Shown here: in pieces, positions 44,901 to 53,415 of the stretch
Position numbering within the stretch: position 1 is the stretch's first letter
Layout: each line of letters opens with the position of its first letter
Assembly: GCA_902786665.1 (NCBI GenBank)
Contig: CADADN010000006.1
Location: 85,278 to 149,277, forward strand
DNA: 64,000 bases
Source of the DNA: an uncultured Prevotellaceae bacterium
Lineage (GTDB): Bacteria; Bacteroidota; Bacteroidia; Bacteroidales; Bacteroidaceae
Reading direction: 5' to 3'
Notes under the pieces: generated by a model
What the model was told of the DNA's origin: nothing
Seen by the model: the letters and a program-made list of their open reading frames with translations, nothing else
Database searches by the model: none
Made by a program: the position numbers and the translations under genes

Positions 44901-45434
44901 GTCGCCCTTGTACTCATCGATGGGTTCAAACGCCGTGCCAGAAAAACCGGCAGTGGTACAGGGACCGAGTTTGGAACCATTGCCCGAAGTATAGGTTGGA
45001 TTGCGCACTTCTCCATACGGATAATTGGAACGTCTGCCATTCACATAACCATCTGTGGGATAGACGTGGAAGAGGTCGCTCTTGGGACCACTGACCTCAT
45101 TGAACCAACTCTGTGGCCACGTGTGTTCACGGTTCCAACAGTCGCCTTCCTTTTTATATGAACCGCAACTTCCATTGATGGAATATGCACAGTTGGAATA
45201 GATATCCCAAATGGTGCCATTGGCCCGGCAGTCTGTATAGGCGTAGGCATTGAGCAATCCGGAATAACTGACAACGGTATGTCCCTTGATGATATCATGC
45301 AAGGCAGATTTCAACTCGGCACCGGTATGTCCGGAAGCACTGTCATAATAACCTGATGGTATCTGTGCCTGAACTGCAATTCCCATCCATGCAAAGACGA
45401 GAAGCACGACGCTGCGAAAAATACTTTTTTTCAT
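41937..45434 (-). CDS. secreted endonuclease I multidomain protein with dockerin-like module
   Basis: The 1165-residue protein starts with a signal peptide (about 1-23), then an endonuclease I (EndA/NucM) domain at about residues 25-270: WNREHTWPQSWF with H104, SDLFHVYPTDGYVNGRRS and DIARSYFYMSVRY. The rest holds InlB-type repeats (near 278-350, 353-425 and 660-735), a Listeria-Bacteroides repeat (about 590-665), two lectin-like blocks, and two dockerin-type EF-hands near the end (GDVNGDGEVNVTDV; DITGDEDITITDV). The final 35 residues have no clear sorting tail. It would degrade extracellular DNA or RNA, for nutrient use or matrix remodelling (inference). Confidence 0.82.
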   Translation of the reverse strand: MKKSIFRSVVLLVFAWMGIAVQAQIPSGYYDSASGHTGAELKSALHDIIKGHTVVSYSGLLNAYAYTDCRANGTIWDIYSNCAYSINGSCGSYKKEGDCWNREHTWPQSWFNEVSGPKSDLFHVYPTDGYVNGRRSNYPYGEVRNPTYTSGNGSKLGPCTTAGFSGTAFEPIDEYKGDIARSYFYMSVRYFHEDSGWGNSEMTTKSEIKPWAMAMLLRWNEEDPVSDKEIARNNVIYKKYQHNRNPFIDHPEYARMIWDETWTAGEEYDIALDVVSHGSVSAPASAAAGTTVAITVIPDEGYDLETLTVYKTGDPSITVPVNSDATFVMPEYDVTVSATFLEDNTFYAITLENVVNGRIAASAQSAKVGTPVELTATPDDGYALYNWYVTKADGSQASVAVTDNTFVMPACDVTVTATFVAATAGNGDYVKVTSAPEDWSGEYLIVYEDGKKAFNGGLTTLDATSNNISVTISDDKIESNSTTDAATFTIAKSGNGYTICSASGYYIGQTGDANGLNSSKSTAYVNTISLSGGVDIVSSGGAHLRYNASSDQERFRYYKSSSYNAQKAIQLYKKTATSAAVVPTYTITFNPNGGVGEVHTQTVEENIPTNLEANTFSYESHVFTGWNTKDDGTGMYYADEATVSLHDDLTLYAQWEMLYNIAVSENEHGSISVSTLSATEGTTVTLSAVPDEGYTLYLWNVTDVDGVPVQVFDDQFDMPACDVNVSATFVYVGQSGDSIVYRLVTSTDQLTAGDICLIANKSAAKALGSANNNNRAAASVTMNDAKDVITDRGEAYELVLGGSEGKWTFYDDVNQGYLYAASSSNNYLRTESTLSANSQWSVAVTNEGVATIKAQGSNTRNLLKYNSQNSIFSCYGSGQNDVSLFVRGNEVNTCVILSDDDRGMDEEHTNTALINAYDNEKVNVVLYGHTFHKDGNWNTLVLPFSLGSLAGTPLDGASVKELTSASYENGTMTLTFSDDLDAIEAGKPYIVRWEGAGEVSDPLFNGVVISNDGPVNVNKGVLTMMGVYTPLRIEGGKPILFLGENNTLCNPDGEQTTKINAFHAYFQVNSSQGDVNGDGEVNVTDVTSLVNHILGNDNSAFIIDNADITGDEDITITDVTALVNLILHGSSKISNVVVIGADDFTFGGAGNGPSFMGKRIRGTGF

Positions 45435-45534
45435 AAGATTGACTTTTAGTTGATGAAGTAACCGTCGAGTATTCCGACAGACTTTTTCCCTATTCTGAGA
45501 ACCATGATGAGGATGAAGGACCTGCGGGATTGTA

Positions 45535-45660
45535 AACTCCTGAAAGTAAGCTCCAGAAAGTAAGCTCCAGAAAGGAGCTCCTAAAAGTGAACATACGTCC
45601 CTTTAACTCCTCTTTAACTTCTCTTTAACTTCTCTTTAACTCCCCTTTAACTCCTAAGTT
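45535..45660 (-). repeat. tandem repeats in the endonuclease I leader
   Basis: GAAAGTAAGCTCC-type units (about 45543-45580) are followed by about five copies of CTTTAACTTCT/CTTTAACTCC (45601-45656). The latter is the same family as the 35197-35285 array. The stretch to 45668 has nothing else I can name. Confidence 0.8.
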
Positions 45661-45668
45661 TCCATGAT

Positions 45669-46541
45669 TCACTCACCTATCGTGATGACGTATTCGCTCA
45701 TGAACGAGGCACCGGGCATCAGATGGTTGATAAAAGGCTTGTCCTTGAACTCGCCATCGTATCCGCGAGGGTCGCCCACGCCATACCATGGTTCAAGACA
45801 GACGAACGGTGCATTCTTCTGGTAAGGGCTCCAGAATGCGATGATGGGGCATTTATAATCGAGCCTCACCGCCACGCTGCCGTCGGTATCAAGAAGTTCG
45901 ACGCAGCTGGTCTGGCTCTTGTGCAGCTTCACCGAGTCGTGAGCGAAGAACTCGTCGTCGAAAAGGATAAGTCCCTCCTTTGATGCGACTTCTATCTCAT
46001 CCATCTCCACCGAACCGTCGATATGGCTCTTGAGACCTTGAAGCAGTCCTTTGTTGTCAACGCGGAGGACACCTTTCAGAGGCTTTCCTGCCTCGCAACC
46101 TGGAGCAATGAAAGCAGGATGGCCGCCTATCTGGAAATACATTTCACGCTTGCCTGTGTTTTCCACGTGCCAGATGACGTGAATCTTGTTGTTGTCAAGC
46201 CGATAGCTCACGGCAAGGTTGAAGGGGAAGGGGTAGACCTTCAAGGTCTCTTCGCTTTCGTGAAGTGCGAAAACCGCCTTGTTCTCCGACTGAGCCACAA
46301 GGGTGAATTCAGTGTCGCGTGCAAAGCCGTGGCGCGGCAGATGATACTCCTGGCCATCGACAGTGTAAGTGTCGTTTTCCACGCTACATACTATAGGGAA
46401 GAGGATGGGCGAACGGCGGGGCCAATACTGCGGGTCTGCCTGCCAAAGGTACTCACGCCCGTCGCTGTCGATAATACTCTGGAGCTCCGCTCCCATCTCT
46501 GCAACCTTGACGGTCAGTTGCTCATTACTAAGTTCTATCAT
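45669..46541 (-). CDS. aldose 1-epimerase family protein
   Basis: A 290-residue galactose mutarotase-like protein. The superfamily's GGHPAF (about residue 138-143) carries the catalytic histidine; the acidic partner is likely in the CLEPWYG block (about residue 250). RSPILFPIVC and RHGFARD are also family blocks. It resembles the LacX / YeaD-like sub-family acting on hexose phosphates or free sugars. Cytoplasmic; no signal peptide. A clear promoter lies upstream; the gene is monocistronic. Confidence 0.85.
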   Translation of the reverse strand: MIELSNEQLTVKVAEMGAELQSIIDSDGREYLWQADPQYWPRRSPILFPIVCSVENDTYTVDGQEYHLPRHGFARDTEFTLVAQSENKAVFALHESEETLKVYPFPFNLAVSYRLDNNKIHVIWHVENTGKREMYFQIGGHPAFIAPGCEAGKPLKGVLRVDNKGLLQGLKSHIDGSVEMDEIEVASKEGLILFDDEFFAHDSVKLHKSQTSCVELLDTDGSVAVRLDYKCPIIAFWSPYQKNAPFVCLEPWYGVGDPRGYDGEFKDKPFINHLMPGASFMSEYVITIGE

Positions 46542-46605
46542 AAAACAATGATTTAGGTGTGTTGTCTGGTTATGTATTTTTCTTGACGTTGGGGTTTTAA
46601 AAGCA

Positions 46606-46637
46606 CAAATTTAGCGATTCTTTCTGAAACAACCAAA
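46606..46637 (-). promoter_or_regulatory. promoter of the aldose epimerase gene
   Basis: On the minus strand, TTTG (46634-46637), 20 bases, TAAATTTG (46606-46613), about 65 bases before the start at 46541. Confidence 0.75.
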
Positions 46638-46765
46638 TTTTTGAAGCATAAATGGTTCATACCCTCAAACGTTTATAGCTATAAGAAGCGAATGGCCGAA
46701 ACATGCGCACCGACATTCTTGGCTTTTGTACGGACATGCATAAAGCAAGTCCCAAGATCGCAACA

Positions 46766-46832
46766 GGCCTTTTGGCGTGGTTGAAATCCCCCTGAGGGGC
46801 GTGTCTTGTGCCCACCCGAACGCCAAAAGGCC
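46766..46832. repeat. inverted repeat within the dispersed element
   Basis: GGCCTTTTGGCG (46766-46777) and CGCCAAAAGGCC (46821-46832) are perfect inverted copies 43 bases apart. The second half belongs to the longer dispersed repeat. Confidence 0.85.
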
Positions 46833-46903
46833 AATTTTCAATCTTCAATTTTCAATCTTCAATCTTTGAGGTTTATCCGATTTATACTCTCATCCGTTTA
46901 CAG
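46791..46903 (+). repeat. 113-bp dispersed repeat, copy 1
   Basis: The block begins CCTGAGGGGC, includes CGCCAAAAGGCCAATTTTC and ends CATCCGTTTACAGC. It is over 90 per cent identical to 48182-48294. Together the copies flank the outer-membrane lipoprotein gene as direct repeats. The tail recurs at 47974-48003. Confidence 0.9.
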
Positions 46904-46918
46904 CTATGCATCATCTTT

Positions 46919-47767
46919 TTAGAAACTTACGCTGAGCCCCATATTGCACACTCCGAGGCATCCGTAGCCCAACTCGAAGAAAAACTTCACCGGGGCGGGT
47001 CCCAAGCTCATGCCAAAGGGTGAGATTTGGTAGGCCATACACCATTTCGTGTTGTCAAAGTGCTCTTCGTGGGCGTTTCCTTGACATGATTCTAACGGTC
47101 TCACGCCCTTCCATTCCTCCAAATCGAAATGAAGGCGGTTGCGCATCATTCCCAACGCGACACGGGAGTAGAGACGACAACACCTTCTTTCAAACCAGGT
47201 GTATCTCGCCGAGGGTGTAAACGAGAAACTGCGGCATGTCTCGTATCCTGTGGTGACGATGCTGGAATTATTGTTCTGCTCGACAACGTGGAAATCCTCA
47301 TTGGTATAGCTTTCCGAAGACCTTCCCCATGCCATCGTTGCACCGATGTCCCATTTCCTGTTGAGTCGGTAGTGATATTCCATCTTTCCCACGATATATG
47401 ATTTGCCGAAGATGTCTCCACACTCTCCTTCAATTTCCATATGCCGGGGTAGGGTGAAGCCGTCAATAAAGTGTTGCGTGGTGTGGTCTGCTTGGTTGGG
47501 GCCGAAGCCCAATGAGGCATTTAACTCGTGCCGTTTATAATTAGCAGGCTGCCCATTGGGTTGGCGGTGATTCACCTCCAATAAGGCGGGGGGTGTGACA
47601 TCCTTGTATTCTCTGGCGCCGCTGTTGATGGTCACGGGTTCGTCCACTTCGCTTTCGACGAGGATGTCAGCCTTCATATCGGAGAAAATCGTGGCGCATG
47701 AAGTGAAGGTGGCGGTCAGTAACACAGTGAAGAGTGTTTGAAATATGAAGGATGTGTTGAGTTTCAT
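46919..47767 (-). CDS. outer-membrane beta-barrel-like lipoprotein
   Basis: The 282-residue protein has a lipoprotein signal with a lipobox (ATFTSCATIF). A strand-rich remainder with alternating hydrophobic and aromatic residues follows (YHYRLNRKWDIGATMAW; RSFSFTPSARYTWF; FFFELGYGCLGVCNMGLSVSF), ending in a C-terminal Phe, which suggests an outer-membrane barrel or OmpA-like fold. No family identified. The start at 47767 was chosen to fit the signal; the frame extends to 47794. The gene is enclosed by direct repeats (see 46791 and 48182). Confidence 0.6.
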   Translation of the reverse strand: MKLNTSFIFQTLFTVLLTATFTSCATIFSDMKADILVESEVDEPVTINSGAREYKDVTPPALLEVNHRQPNGQPANYKRHELNASLGFGPNQADHTTQHFIDGFTLPRHMEIEGECGDIFGKSYIVGKMEYHYRLNRKWDIGATMAWGRSSESYTNEDFHVVEQNNNSSIVTTGYETCRSFSFTPSARYTWFERRCCRLYSRVALGMMRNRLHFDLEEWKGVRPLESCQGNAHEEHFDNTKWCMAYQISPFGMSLGPAPVKFFFELGYGCLGVCNMGLSVSF

Positions 47768-47973
47768 GATTCTGTTCTGTTGATGGAATGACACATGTTC
47801 ATATTATAAACGCTTTGGAAGTGACTATCTTGTATGTGATTTTGTTAAAAATGAAGGATTCCTGTGGTGCGGCGGCGGAGCCGCTTACGGAGAACGGGGA
47901 GGATGGGTGGTTTGGGCGGTTTGGGGAGACCCCACCACTGCCCTCCCTCGAGGGGATGTTGCAACGGAGGGGT

Positions 47974-48003
47974 TTGTCCGATTTATACTCTCATCCGTTT
48001 ACA
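47974..48003 (+). repeat. partial copy of the dispersed repeat tail
   Basis: Matches the end of the 113-bp repeat (TTATACTCTCATCCGTTTAC) between the lipoprotein gene and the second full copy. The rest of 47768-48181 has no gene I can support. Confidence 0.85.
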
Positions 48004-48181
48004 GTACAATATGAAGAAAAAGGAAAAAGAAGTATCTGCCACCACCCGAGTAACCCCTGATGACAATGAAGGGGGCAGGGCTGTCACCCCCGATGCTTCT
48101 TTTGAAGGCAAAAATAATGCAAATAATCCAAACTTCCAATAAAATCCCCGAAAAATCTTCAGATAAAAATAACGGTGTAAA

Positions 48182-48294
48182 CCTGAGGGGCGGGTCTTGT
48201 GCTCACCCGAACGCCAAAAGGCCAATTTTCAATCTTCAATTTTCAATCTTCAATCTTTGAAGTTTATCCGTTTTATACTCTCATCCGTTTACAG
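48182..48294 (+). repeat. 113-bp dispersed repeat, copy 2
   Basis: Second full copy of the element, in the same direction as copy 1, 1391 bases away. The flanking 48295-48508 has no recognisable gene. Confidence 0.9.
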
Positions 48295-48373
48295 CCGTGT
48301 GGCAAACCGTGGAAGAAGAGGAAGAGAAGGATGTGTTTGACGAGGGGATGTAGGCGAGGTGATGGGATGGCGA

Positions 48374-48390
48374 CCGCAACACTGTTGCGG
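48374..48390. repeat. 17-bp palindrome
   Basis: CCGCAACA and TGTTGCGG flank a single C. It is the sister of the palindrome at 16712-16730; both inner pairs have changed together (G:C to A:T). Confidence 0.75.
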
Positions 48391-48508
48391 CATAGAAGGA
48401 CAGAGTGACGGCAGAGCAATGTGTAATACTTTTAGCACAAAATAAAGAAAAAGCACCCCTGTTTTTGATTTTTTTTTGTTTTTAGCATTGCAGTATGAAA
48501 ATTTTTCG

Positions 48509-48516
48509 TAAATTTG
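48509..48516 (+). promoter_or_regulatory. -7 box of the 1194-residue protein gene
   Basis: TAAATTTG, about 80 bases before the ATG at 48597; an ATTG lies 18 bases upstream at -33. Confidence 0.5.
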
Positions 48517-48596
48517 TCGGAAATTAGCCTAAGCCTATTATTTCGCACCTGTCAACACTACTACAGGAGATTTATTAACTTTATATTTTTACCTTT

Positions 48597-51500
48597 ATGA
48601 AAATTGCAAAACTACTTGTCTTAAGTGCGGTGTTGCTATTGGGTAGCACTGCTGCAAGAGCCGTGAACAGCAACGTGTGGGCTGCACCGTCTGTCTCGGA
48701 ATTCGCAACAATGGAGGAAGGAGCCATCTACTACTTCTATCTCCCCGATTGTGAGCTCTTTTTCACCCAAGGCAACGCCTGGGGTACTCAAGCCAGTGCT
48801 GGCTCGACTGGTTTGAAAGTGAGAATCGACCCCGTTGAGGGCAAAACCGGAGTCTACACCCTGACTGATTACTGTACGAGCAAGAACAAATGGCTCATGT
48901 GGTGGTTTGTAGACAATGGTATCGACATGTATGTTGACTACGACGGCCAGGCCGACTACTTGTGGGAAATCACTTCCATGGGCAACAAGACCTACCGCTT
49001 CTCACCCTCAGCTGAGAACCCCAACGCCAACAGCAACACATTGTTTGTGGGTCTCAACCGTACTGAGAACTCCGACAACACCGTGCTGACAGCCAACAAC
49101 ACCGCCGACGGCGGAGCCATCATCGACTGGAAACTGGTGCCGGAGGCTGCCGGAGACGCCTACTTTGACTACTGCAAGGTGTATGATGCCGCCATGCAAC
49201 TGAAAGACCTGCTCAACGAGGCTGAGGCCATCAACGCCAACGTGGCAGACCAGATTGCCGTCTATAACAACACGAACAGCACCCTTGAAGAAATCAACGC
49301 CGCCATCGCGGCCACCAAGGAAGCCATCGAGGCACGCAAACAAGAAATCGCCCAAGAGAACTACGCCAACGCCACAGCATCCAGCCCGGTGGACGTGACG
49401 AGCCTCTTCATCCAAAACCCCACCTTCCTCAACAACAATTACGACGGATGGGGTGGTTCCGGATTTGGTGGATATAATCCCAAGGAGAATGCCGAGCGCT
49501 ACAATATGACCTACGACACCTACCAGAACCTTGAAGGTCTGCGTGAAGGCGTTTACAAGTTCAGCGCCAACGCCTTCTACCGCGCCGGCAACGCACAACC
49601 CGCCTACGAAAACTACAAGGCAGAGAACAAAGAATCGAAATATGCCAAACTGTATGCCACCTCAACCGATGGCGACGCAGAGTCGAGCATCCTGTCTCCC
49701 TTCTCGGCAAGCCTGACTGCGCAGATGTCCACCGGCACCTGGTCTTCCGCCACCGACGCAGAAGCTGGCATCACCTTCTGGATTCCGAACAACATGGTGG
49801 CTGCCGACGAGTTCTTCAAAGCCGGAAACTGCAATGACAACGACGTCTACATCTACGTGAGCGATGGCAACCTGAAGGTAGGCGCACGCAAAGGCACCAC
49901 CATAGAAGGCGACTGGAGCATCTTCGATGACTTCTCACTCACCTATTACGGAAAAGGCAGCGATGCCATCACCCTCCTCAGAACTGCTTACCTCGACGGC
50001 CTTGACGTGCTTGACCTTACCGATGTCGTCTATACCAAGTCCTATCTCACCGCCTACAACACTGGTGTCAGTTCACTGAGGTCGGCCAACACCGCAGCGA
50101 AGATCTACTCCGCCATGGAAGCCATCAAGACTGCCAAAGCCAACTTGGAGACGAACATCGACCTCTGGAAGCAACTCGCCGAACTCCGCGACCAGGCATT
50201 GGAAGCAGCCAACGCAACCGACTACCAGGCTTCCTACCGCAACAAGTGCAAGACATGGGCCAACAGCGACTATCCCTCATTGGTCAACGCACGCGCCCTC
50301 ACCAACGAGCAGCTTGAGGCTGAAATCGCCAAGGTGCAAGCCTTGATAGATGATGTCTATCACCACCCGGGTGCAGACGAAGTGGACATGACCAACCTCA
50401 TGGTGAACCCAGGATTTGAGGATGGAACCAACGGATGGACGAGAGAGGCTGCCAATGGTGGCAACGTCGTTCTTGGCGGCAACGCTGCCAACCACTGCTT
50501 CGAGGCTTGGAACAACTCCAAATTCGACATCTACCAAATCATCAACAACGCTCCGAAGGGTGTGTATGAAATCTCCGTACAGGGCTTCTACCGCTATGGA
50601 CGAAACAATTACAATGCCTACCTGAATGGTGAAAGCTACACCACCAAGGAGGGATGCCCCGTGTTTGTATATCTCAACAGCAATGCCACACCGTTCACCA
50701 ACGTCTATGGCGACCCCGTGCAAATCACAGACGCCAGCTTCTATGGCTCAGGATATGAGACCCAGACACTTAGCGACGGCACCGTGCTCTACTTCCCCAA
50801 CAATATGGACAATGCTGCCGTGGCCTTCACCAACGGCATGTACACCCAGTCTGCCTACGGCCTCGTGGCCAATGACGGCGACCCAATGCGCATCGGCGTG
50901 AAAGGCTGTACCAACCAACTGGGTGACAGCTGGTCTATCTGGGACAACTTCAAGATCACCTACTGCGGCTTCAAGGCCGACGTGGTGAAACCCGTGCTCG
51001 AGCAAGCCATCGCCGAAGCTGAAGCTTCACTGAACAGCCCCATCGGCAGCGATGTCGTGGCCAACCTCCAGGCCGCCATCAACCAAGGCAAGGCCGTGGT
51101 GAACGGCACCAACGGAGAGGCCATGTTCCAAGCCTTGACGGCTCTCTACGACCTGAAGGACGCCGTGAACGAGTCGAAGGCTCTCTTCGCCACCCTGACA
51201 GCAGCCAACGAGGAACTTGCTGCAGCCATCCCCGGCGCCGTGGCTTCCTCTGACATCGTCTCCGAGGCCAACACACTGAACAGCACCATCACCAACGGCA
51301 TTGCCAACCACTCCTATGCCAACAGCGACGTGGAAGGTCTCATCCAGGACATCTACACGATGATCCATCGCCTGGGCATCCCGCAGAACATGAATGATGC
51401 TACAGCCGACAACCCCGTGGAGTGCACCACCATCATCATCAACCCGGCATACGACAACGGTAATGACAAGGGATGGACTGGCAATGCCGCCGTAAATGGC

Positions 51501-52181
51501 ACTTCACTGAATGCAGAGAAGTTCAACACCACCTTCAACTACTACCAGGAGCTCTCCGGCCTGCCCGCAGGCACCTATCGTGTCGTGGTGCAAGGCTTCT
51601 ATCGTGCAGGCTTAGCCAACAACGATTACAACACCTTCATCGAGAATCCTGACGACAACAACAATGCATTGCTCTATGCCACTGTCGGTGCGAGCACCAA
51701 GAATTCTCCGCTGAAGCGCCTGGCCGCTGAAGCAGTCACCATGGAAAGCCTCTCCGAAGGCTGGGTATGGTCAAGCGAAGCAAACAATCTGGCAGTGCCC
51801 AACTCGATGGCTGCTGCCGGCACGGCCTTCAACACCTACAATGCCGACAACGAAAGACTCTACGCCAACAACACCGTCGAGGCTGTCGTTGGCAGTGACG
51901 GCAAACTCACCATCGGCTTGAGGAAGGATGTGCAAATCGAAAACGACTGGACCATCTGGGACAACTGGCAACTCTTCTACCTTGGCAAATCAGATGTTAT
52001 CGTAGGCGATGCCAATGGCGACGGCGAGGTGAACATCACCGACGTCTCGATCATGGTGGACTATGTGCTCAACGGCTCAACAGAATTCATCAAGATAGCC
52101 AATGCCGATATGAATGGCGACGGAGACGTGAACATCACCGACGTCTCGGCTCTCGTCAGCATGATCCTCAACCAAGAATGA
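48597..52181 (+). CDS. large secreted protein with three lectin-like modules and C-terminal dockerin-like module
   Basis: The 1194-residue protein starts with a signal peptide (about 1-22). A first N-terminal module is followed by three modules that open with a similar line: SLFIQNPTFLNNNYDGWGG, NLMVNPGFEDGTNGWT and TIIINPAYDNGNDKGWT. Each then has GLREGVYKFSANAFYRAG-type strands, as in galactose-binding-like carbohydrate-binding domains. Helical connectors separate them. The end holds two dockerin EF-hands (GDANGDGEVNITDV; DMNGDGDVNITDV). No enzyme domain was seen, so it may be a scaffold or adhesin (inference). A perfect palindromic terminator follows. Confidence 0.75.
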   Translation: MKIAKLLVLSAVLLLGSTAARAVNSNVWAAPSVSEFATMEEGAIYYFYLPDCELFFTQGNAWGTQASAGSTGLKVRIDPVEGKTGVYTLTDYCTSKNKWLMWWFVDNGIDMYVDYDGQADYLWEITSMGNKTYRFSPSAENPNANSNTLFVGLNRTENSDNTVLTANNTADGGAIIDWKLVPEAAGDAYFDYCKVYDAAMQLKDLLNEAEAINANVADQIAVYNNTNSTLEEINAAIAATKEAIEARKQEIAQENYANATASSPVDVTSLFIQNPTFLNNNYDGWGGSGFGGYNPKENAERYNMTYDTYQNLEGLREGVYKFSANAFYRAGNAQPAYENYKAENKESKYAKLYATSTDGDAESSILSPFSASLTAQMSTGTWSSATDAEAGITFWIPNNMVAADEFFKAGNCNDNDVYIYVSDGNLKVGARKGTTIEGDWSIFDDFSLTYYGKGSDAITLLRTAYLDGLDVLDLTDVVYTKSYLTAYNTGVSSLRSANTAAKIYSAMEAIKTAKANLETNIDLWKQLAELRDQALEAANATDYQASYRNKCKTWANSDYPSLVNARALTNEQLEAEIAKVQALIDDVYHHPGADEVDMTNLMVNPGFEDGTNGWTREAANGGNVVLGGNAANHCFEAWNNSKFDIYQIINNAPKGVYEISVQGFYRYGRNNYNAYLNGESYTTKEGCPVFVYLNSNATPFTNVYGDPVQITDASFYGSGYETQTLSDGTVLYFPNNMDNAAVAFTNGMYTQSAYGLVANDGDPMRIGVKGCTNQLGDSWSIWDNFKITYCGFKADVVKPVLEQAIAEAEASLNSPIGSDVVANLQAAINQGKAVVNGTNGEAMFQALTALYDLKDAVNESKALFATLTAANEELAAAIPGAVASSDIVSEANTLNSTITNGIANHSYANSDVEGLIQDIYTMIHRLGIPQNMNDATADNPVECTTIIINPAYDNGNDKGWTGNAAVNGTSLNAEKFNTTFNYYQELSGLPAGTYRVVVQGFYRAGLANNDYNTFIENPDDNNNALLYATVGASTKNSPLKRLAAEAVTMESLSEGWVWSSEANNLAVPNSMAAAGTAFNTYNADNERLYANNTVEAVVGSDGKLTIGLRKDVQIENDWTIWDNWQLFYLGKSDVIVGDANGDGEVNITDVSIMVDYVLNGSTEFIKIANADMNGDGDVNITDVSALVSMILNQE

Positions 52182-52230
52182 TTTCAAAATGATGACTTGA
52201 AACTTCTCAAGCCATCTCCCTCTAATCGAG

Positions 52231-52270
52231 TAGGAGGCAAACACCCGGGTGTTTGCCTCCTAATTTTTTG
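52231..52270 (+). terminator. palindromic rho-independent terminator
   Basis: A perfect 32-base palindrome (52231-52262, TAGGAGGCAAACACCC and its complement) is followed by a T-rich tail (52263-52270). It ends the 1194-residue protein transcript. Confidence 0.88.
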
Positions 52271-52345
52271 AATACGACTATTACCAAACAAGCCATAAAA
52301 GCATTTTATTGCCGTCGGATATACACCATAGACCATGGTAATAAT

Positions 52346-52371
52346 GAAAAAAGAGCGGTGTTGCCGCTCTT
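52346..52371 (-). terminator. terminator of the second Rpn-family gene
   Basis: AAGAGCGG (52351-52358) pairs with CCGCTCTT (52364-52371) around TGTTG. A run of As on the plus strand at 52346-52350 gives Ts on the transcript. Paired changes relative to the copy at 4554-4574 keep the stem. Confidence 0.8.
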
Positions 52372-52396
52372 GGTAATATTGTGAGTTGAGGAATCA

Positions 52397-53365
52397 TTAG
52401 AGATTGTTGACATCTTCGATAGTGAGTTCTGTAATATCTGCAATGTCCTGTAAAGGATATCCTTTAGCTTTCATTCTTCTGGCATTATTGATATTGCTTT
52501 CCATAAGGCCTTCCGCTTTTCCTTTGGCAATGCCTTCTTCAAGGCCTTCCGCTTTTCCTTTGGCAATGCCTTCTTCAAGGCCTTCCGCTTTTCCTTTGGC
52601 AATGCCTTCTTCAAGGCCTTCTGCTTTTCCTTTGACGAAGCCTTTTTGAATACCTTTTTGTTCAGCCGATTTGACCACGTTGAAGAGGTCGCGATATACC
52701 TTGAGGCTCTCTTCGTAGTCGAAAAGCTCCTCCTTGGAGAACCTCGCTATCTCTGCCTGTTCGAAAAGCCGTGTGAACACACGGTCTTGAAGTGCGGCAG
52801 GACGCTCCATCAGCCTTGAGAGGTTGCGGAGCACATAGAGCCATTTGTCCATCATGGTCTCGAGCTGGTCCTCTGTCTTGTTGAACTTCGGCATTTCGAG
52901 ATAGACGAAGGTGAGCTTGTCGTAGAAGACGTGCTTGTCCTCCACGTCCATCAGCTTCACCTCGTGGTGCATGCAGTCGGGGGCGTATTCGTCATCGGGG
53001 AATACGAAGTCGAGGATGCCCACGGTAAGCTTGAAGTCCCACTCATGGCCCTGCTGGGCTTGCTCACGTATGGGGAAGGTGGCATAGAACACGCTTCTGT
53101 CCTTGAAATAGTCCTGCTCGGCCTTCTGCATCTCCACGATGAAGTATTCTCCGGCGGTGTTCTGGCAGTACACGTCGAAAACGGCCTTTCGGTCCATAAT
53201 GCCGCTTCCAAGCTGTTCGGTGTTGCGGTATCTGATGTCTGTGATTTCCTCTTGGTTGTGCAGGAGTGAATTGAGGAAGCTGATGAGCAGTTCCTTGTTA
53301 ATTTCTGTGCCGAAGAGCCTCTTGAACCCGAAGTCGGTGAAGGGGTTGATGTATTTTCCTCCCAT
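52397..53365 (-). CDS. Rpn family recombination-promoting nuclease/putative transposase, full-length copy
   Basis: The product has 322 residues from the ATG at 53365, with the same opening as the 4.6-kb copy (INPFTDFGFKRLFG). The PD-(D/E)XK core is complete: FDVYCQ, IVEMQ, KDRSV followed by the FYATFPIREQAQQG block, and GILDFVF. The C-terminal part has three 12-residue repeats (GKAEGLEEGIAK) and a distinct tail (KGYPLQDIADITELT). Family members promote RecA-independent DNA exchange and may act as stand-alone transposases; no terminal inverted repeats were found here. It has its own promoter and terminator, like the other copy. Confidence 0.88.
   Translation of the reverse strand: MGGKYINPFTDFGFKRLFGTEINKELLISFLNSLLHNQEEITDIRYRNTEQLGSGIMDRKAVFDVYCQNTAGEYFIVEMQKAEQDYFKDRSVFYATFPIREQAQQGHEWDFKLTVGILDFVFPDDEYAPDCMHHEVKLMDVEDKHVFYDKLTFVYLEMPKFNKTEDQLETMMDKWLYVLRNLSRLMERPAALQDRVFTRLFEQAEIARFSKEELFDYEESLKVYRDLFNVVKSAEQKGIQKGFVKGKAEGLEEGIAKGKAEGLEEGIAKGKAEGLEEGIAKGKAEGLMESNINNARRMKAKGYPLQDIADITELTIEDVNNL
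52505..52650 (-). repeat. 36-bp tandem repeats inside the second Rpn gene
   Basis: About three and a half units of a 36-bp repeat coding GKAEGLEEGIAK on the minus strand. The paralog has a 48-bp version. Confidence 0.85.
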
Positions 53366-53383
53366 GGTTATTCCTTTTGTTTG

Positions 53384-53415
53384 CAAAGTTAGTGAAAAAG
53401 ACTAGCAAATGCAAA
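53384..53415 (-). promoter_or_regulatory. promoter of the second Rpn-family gene
   Basis: On the minus strand, TTTG (53412-53415), 20 bases, TAACTTTG (53384-53391). The conserved GCAAATTTTGCG upstream of it is shared with the first copy. Confidence 0.75.
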
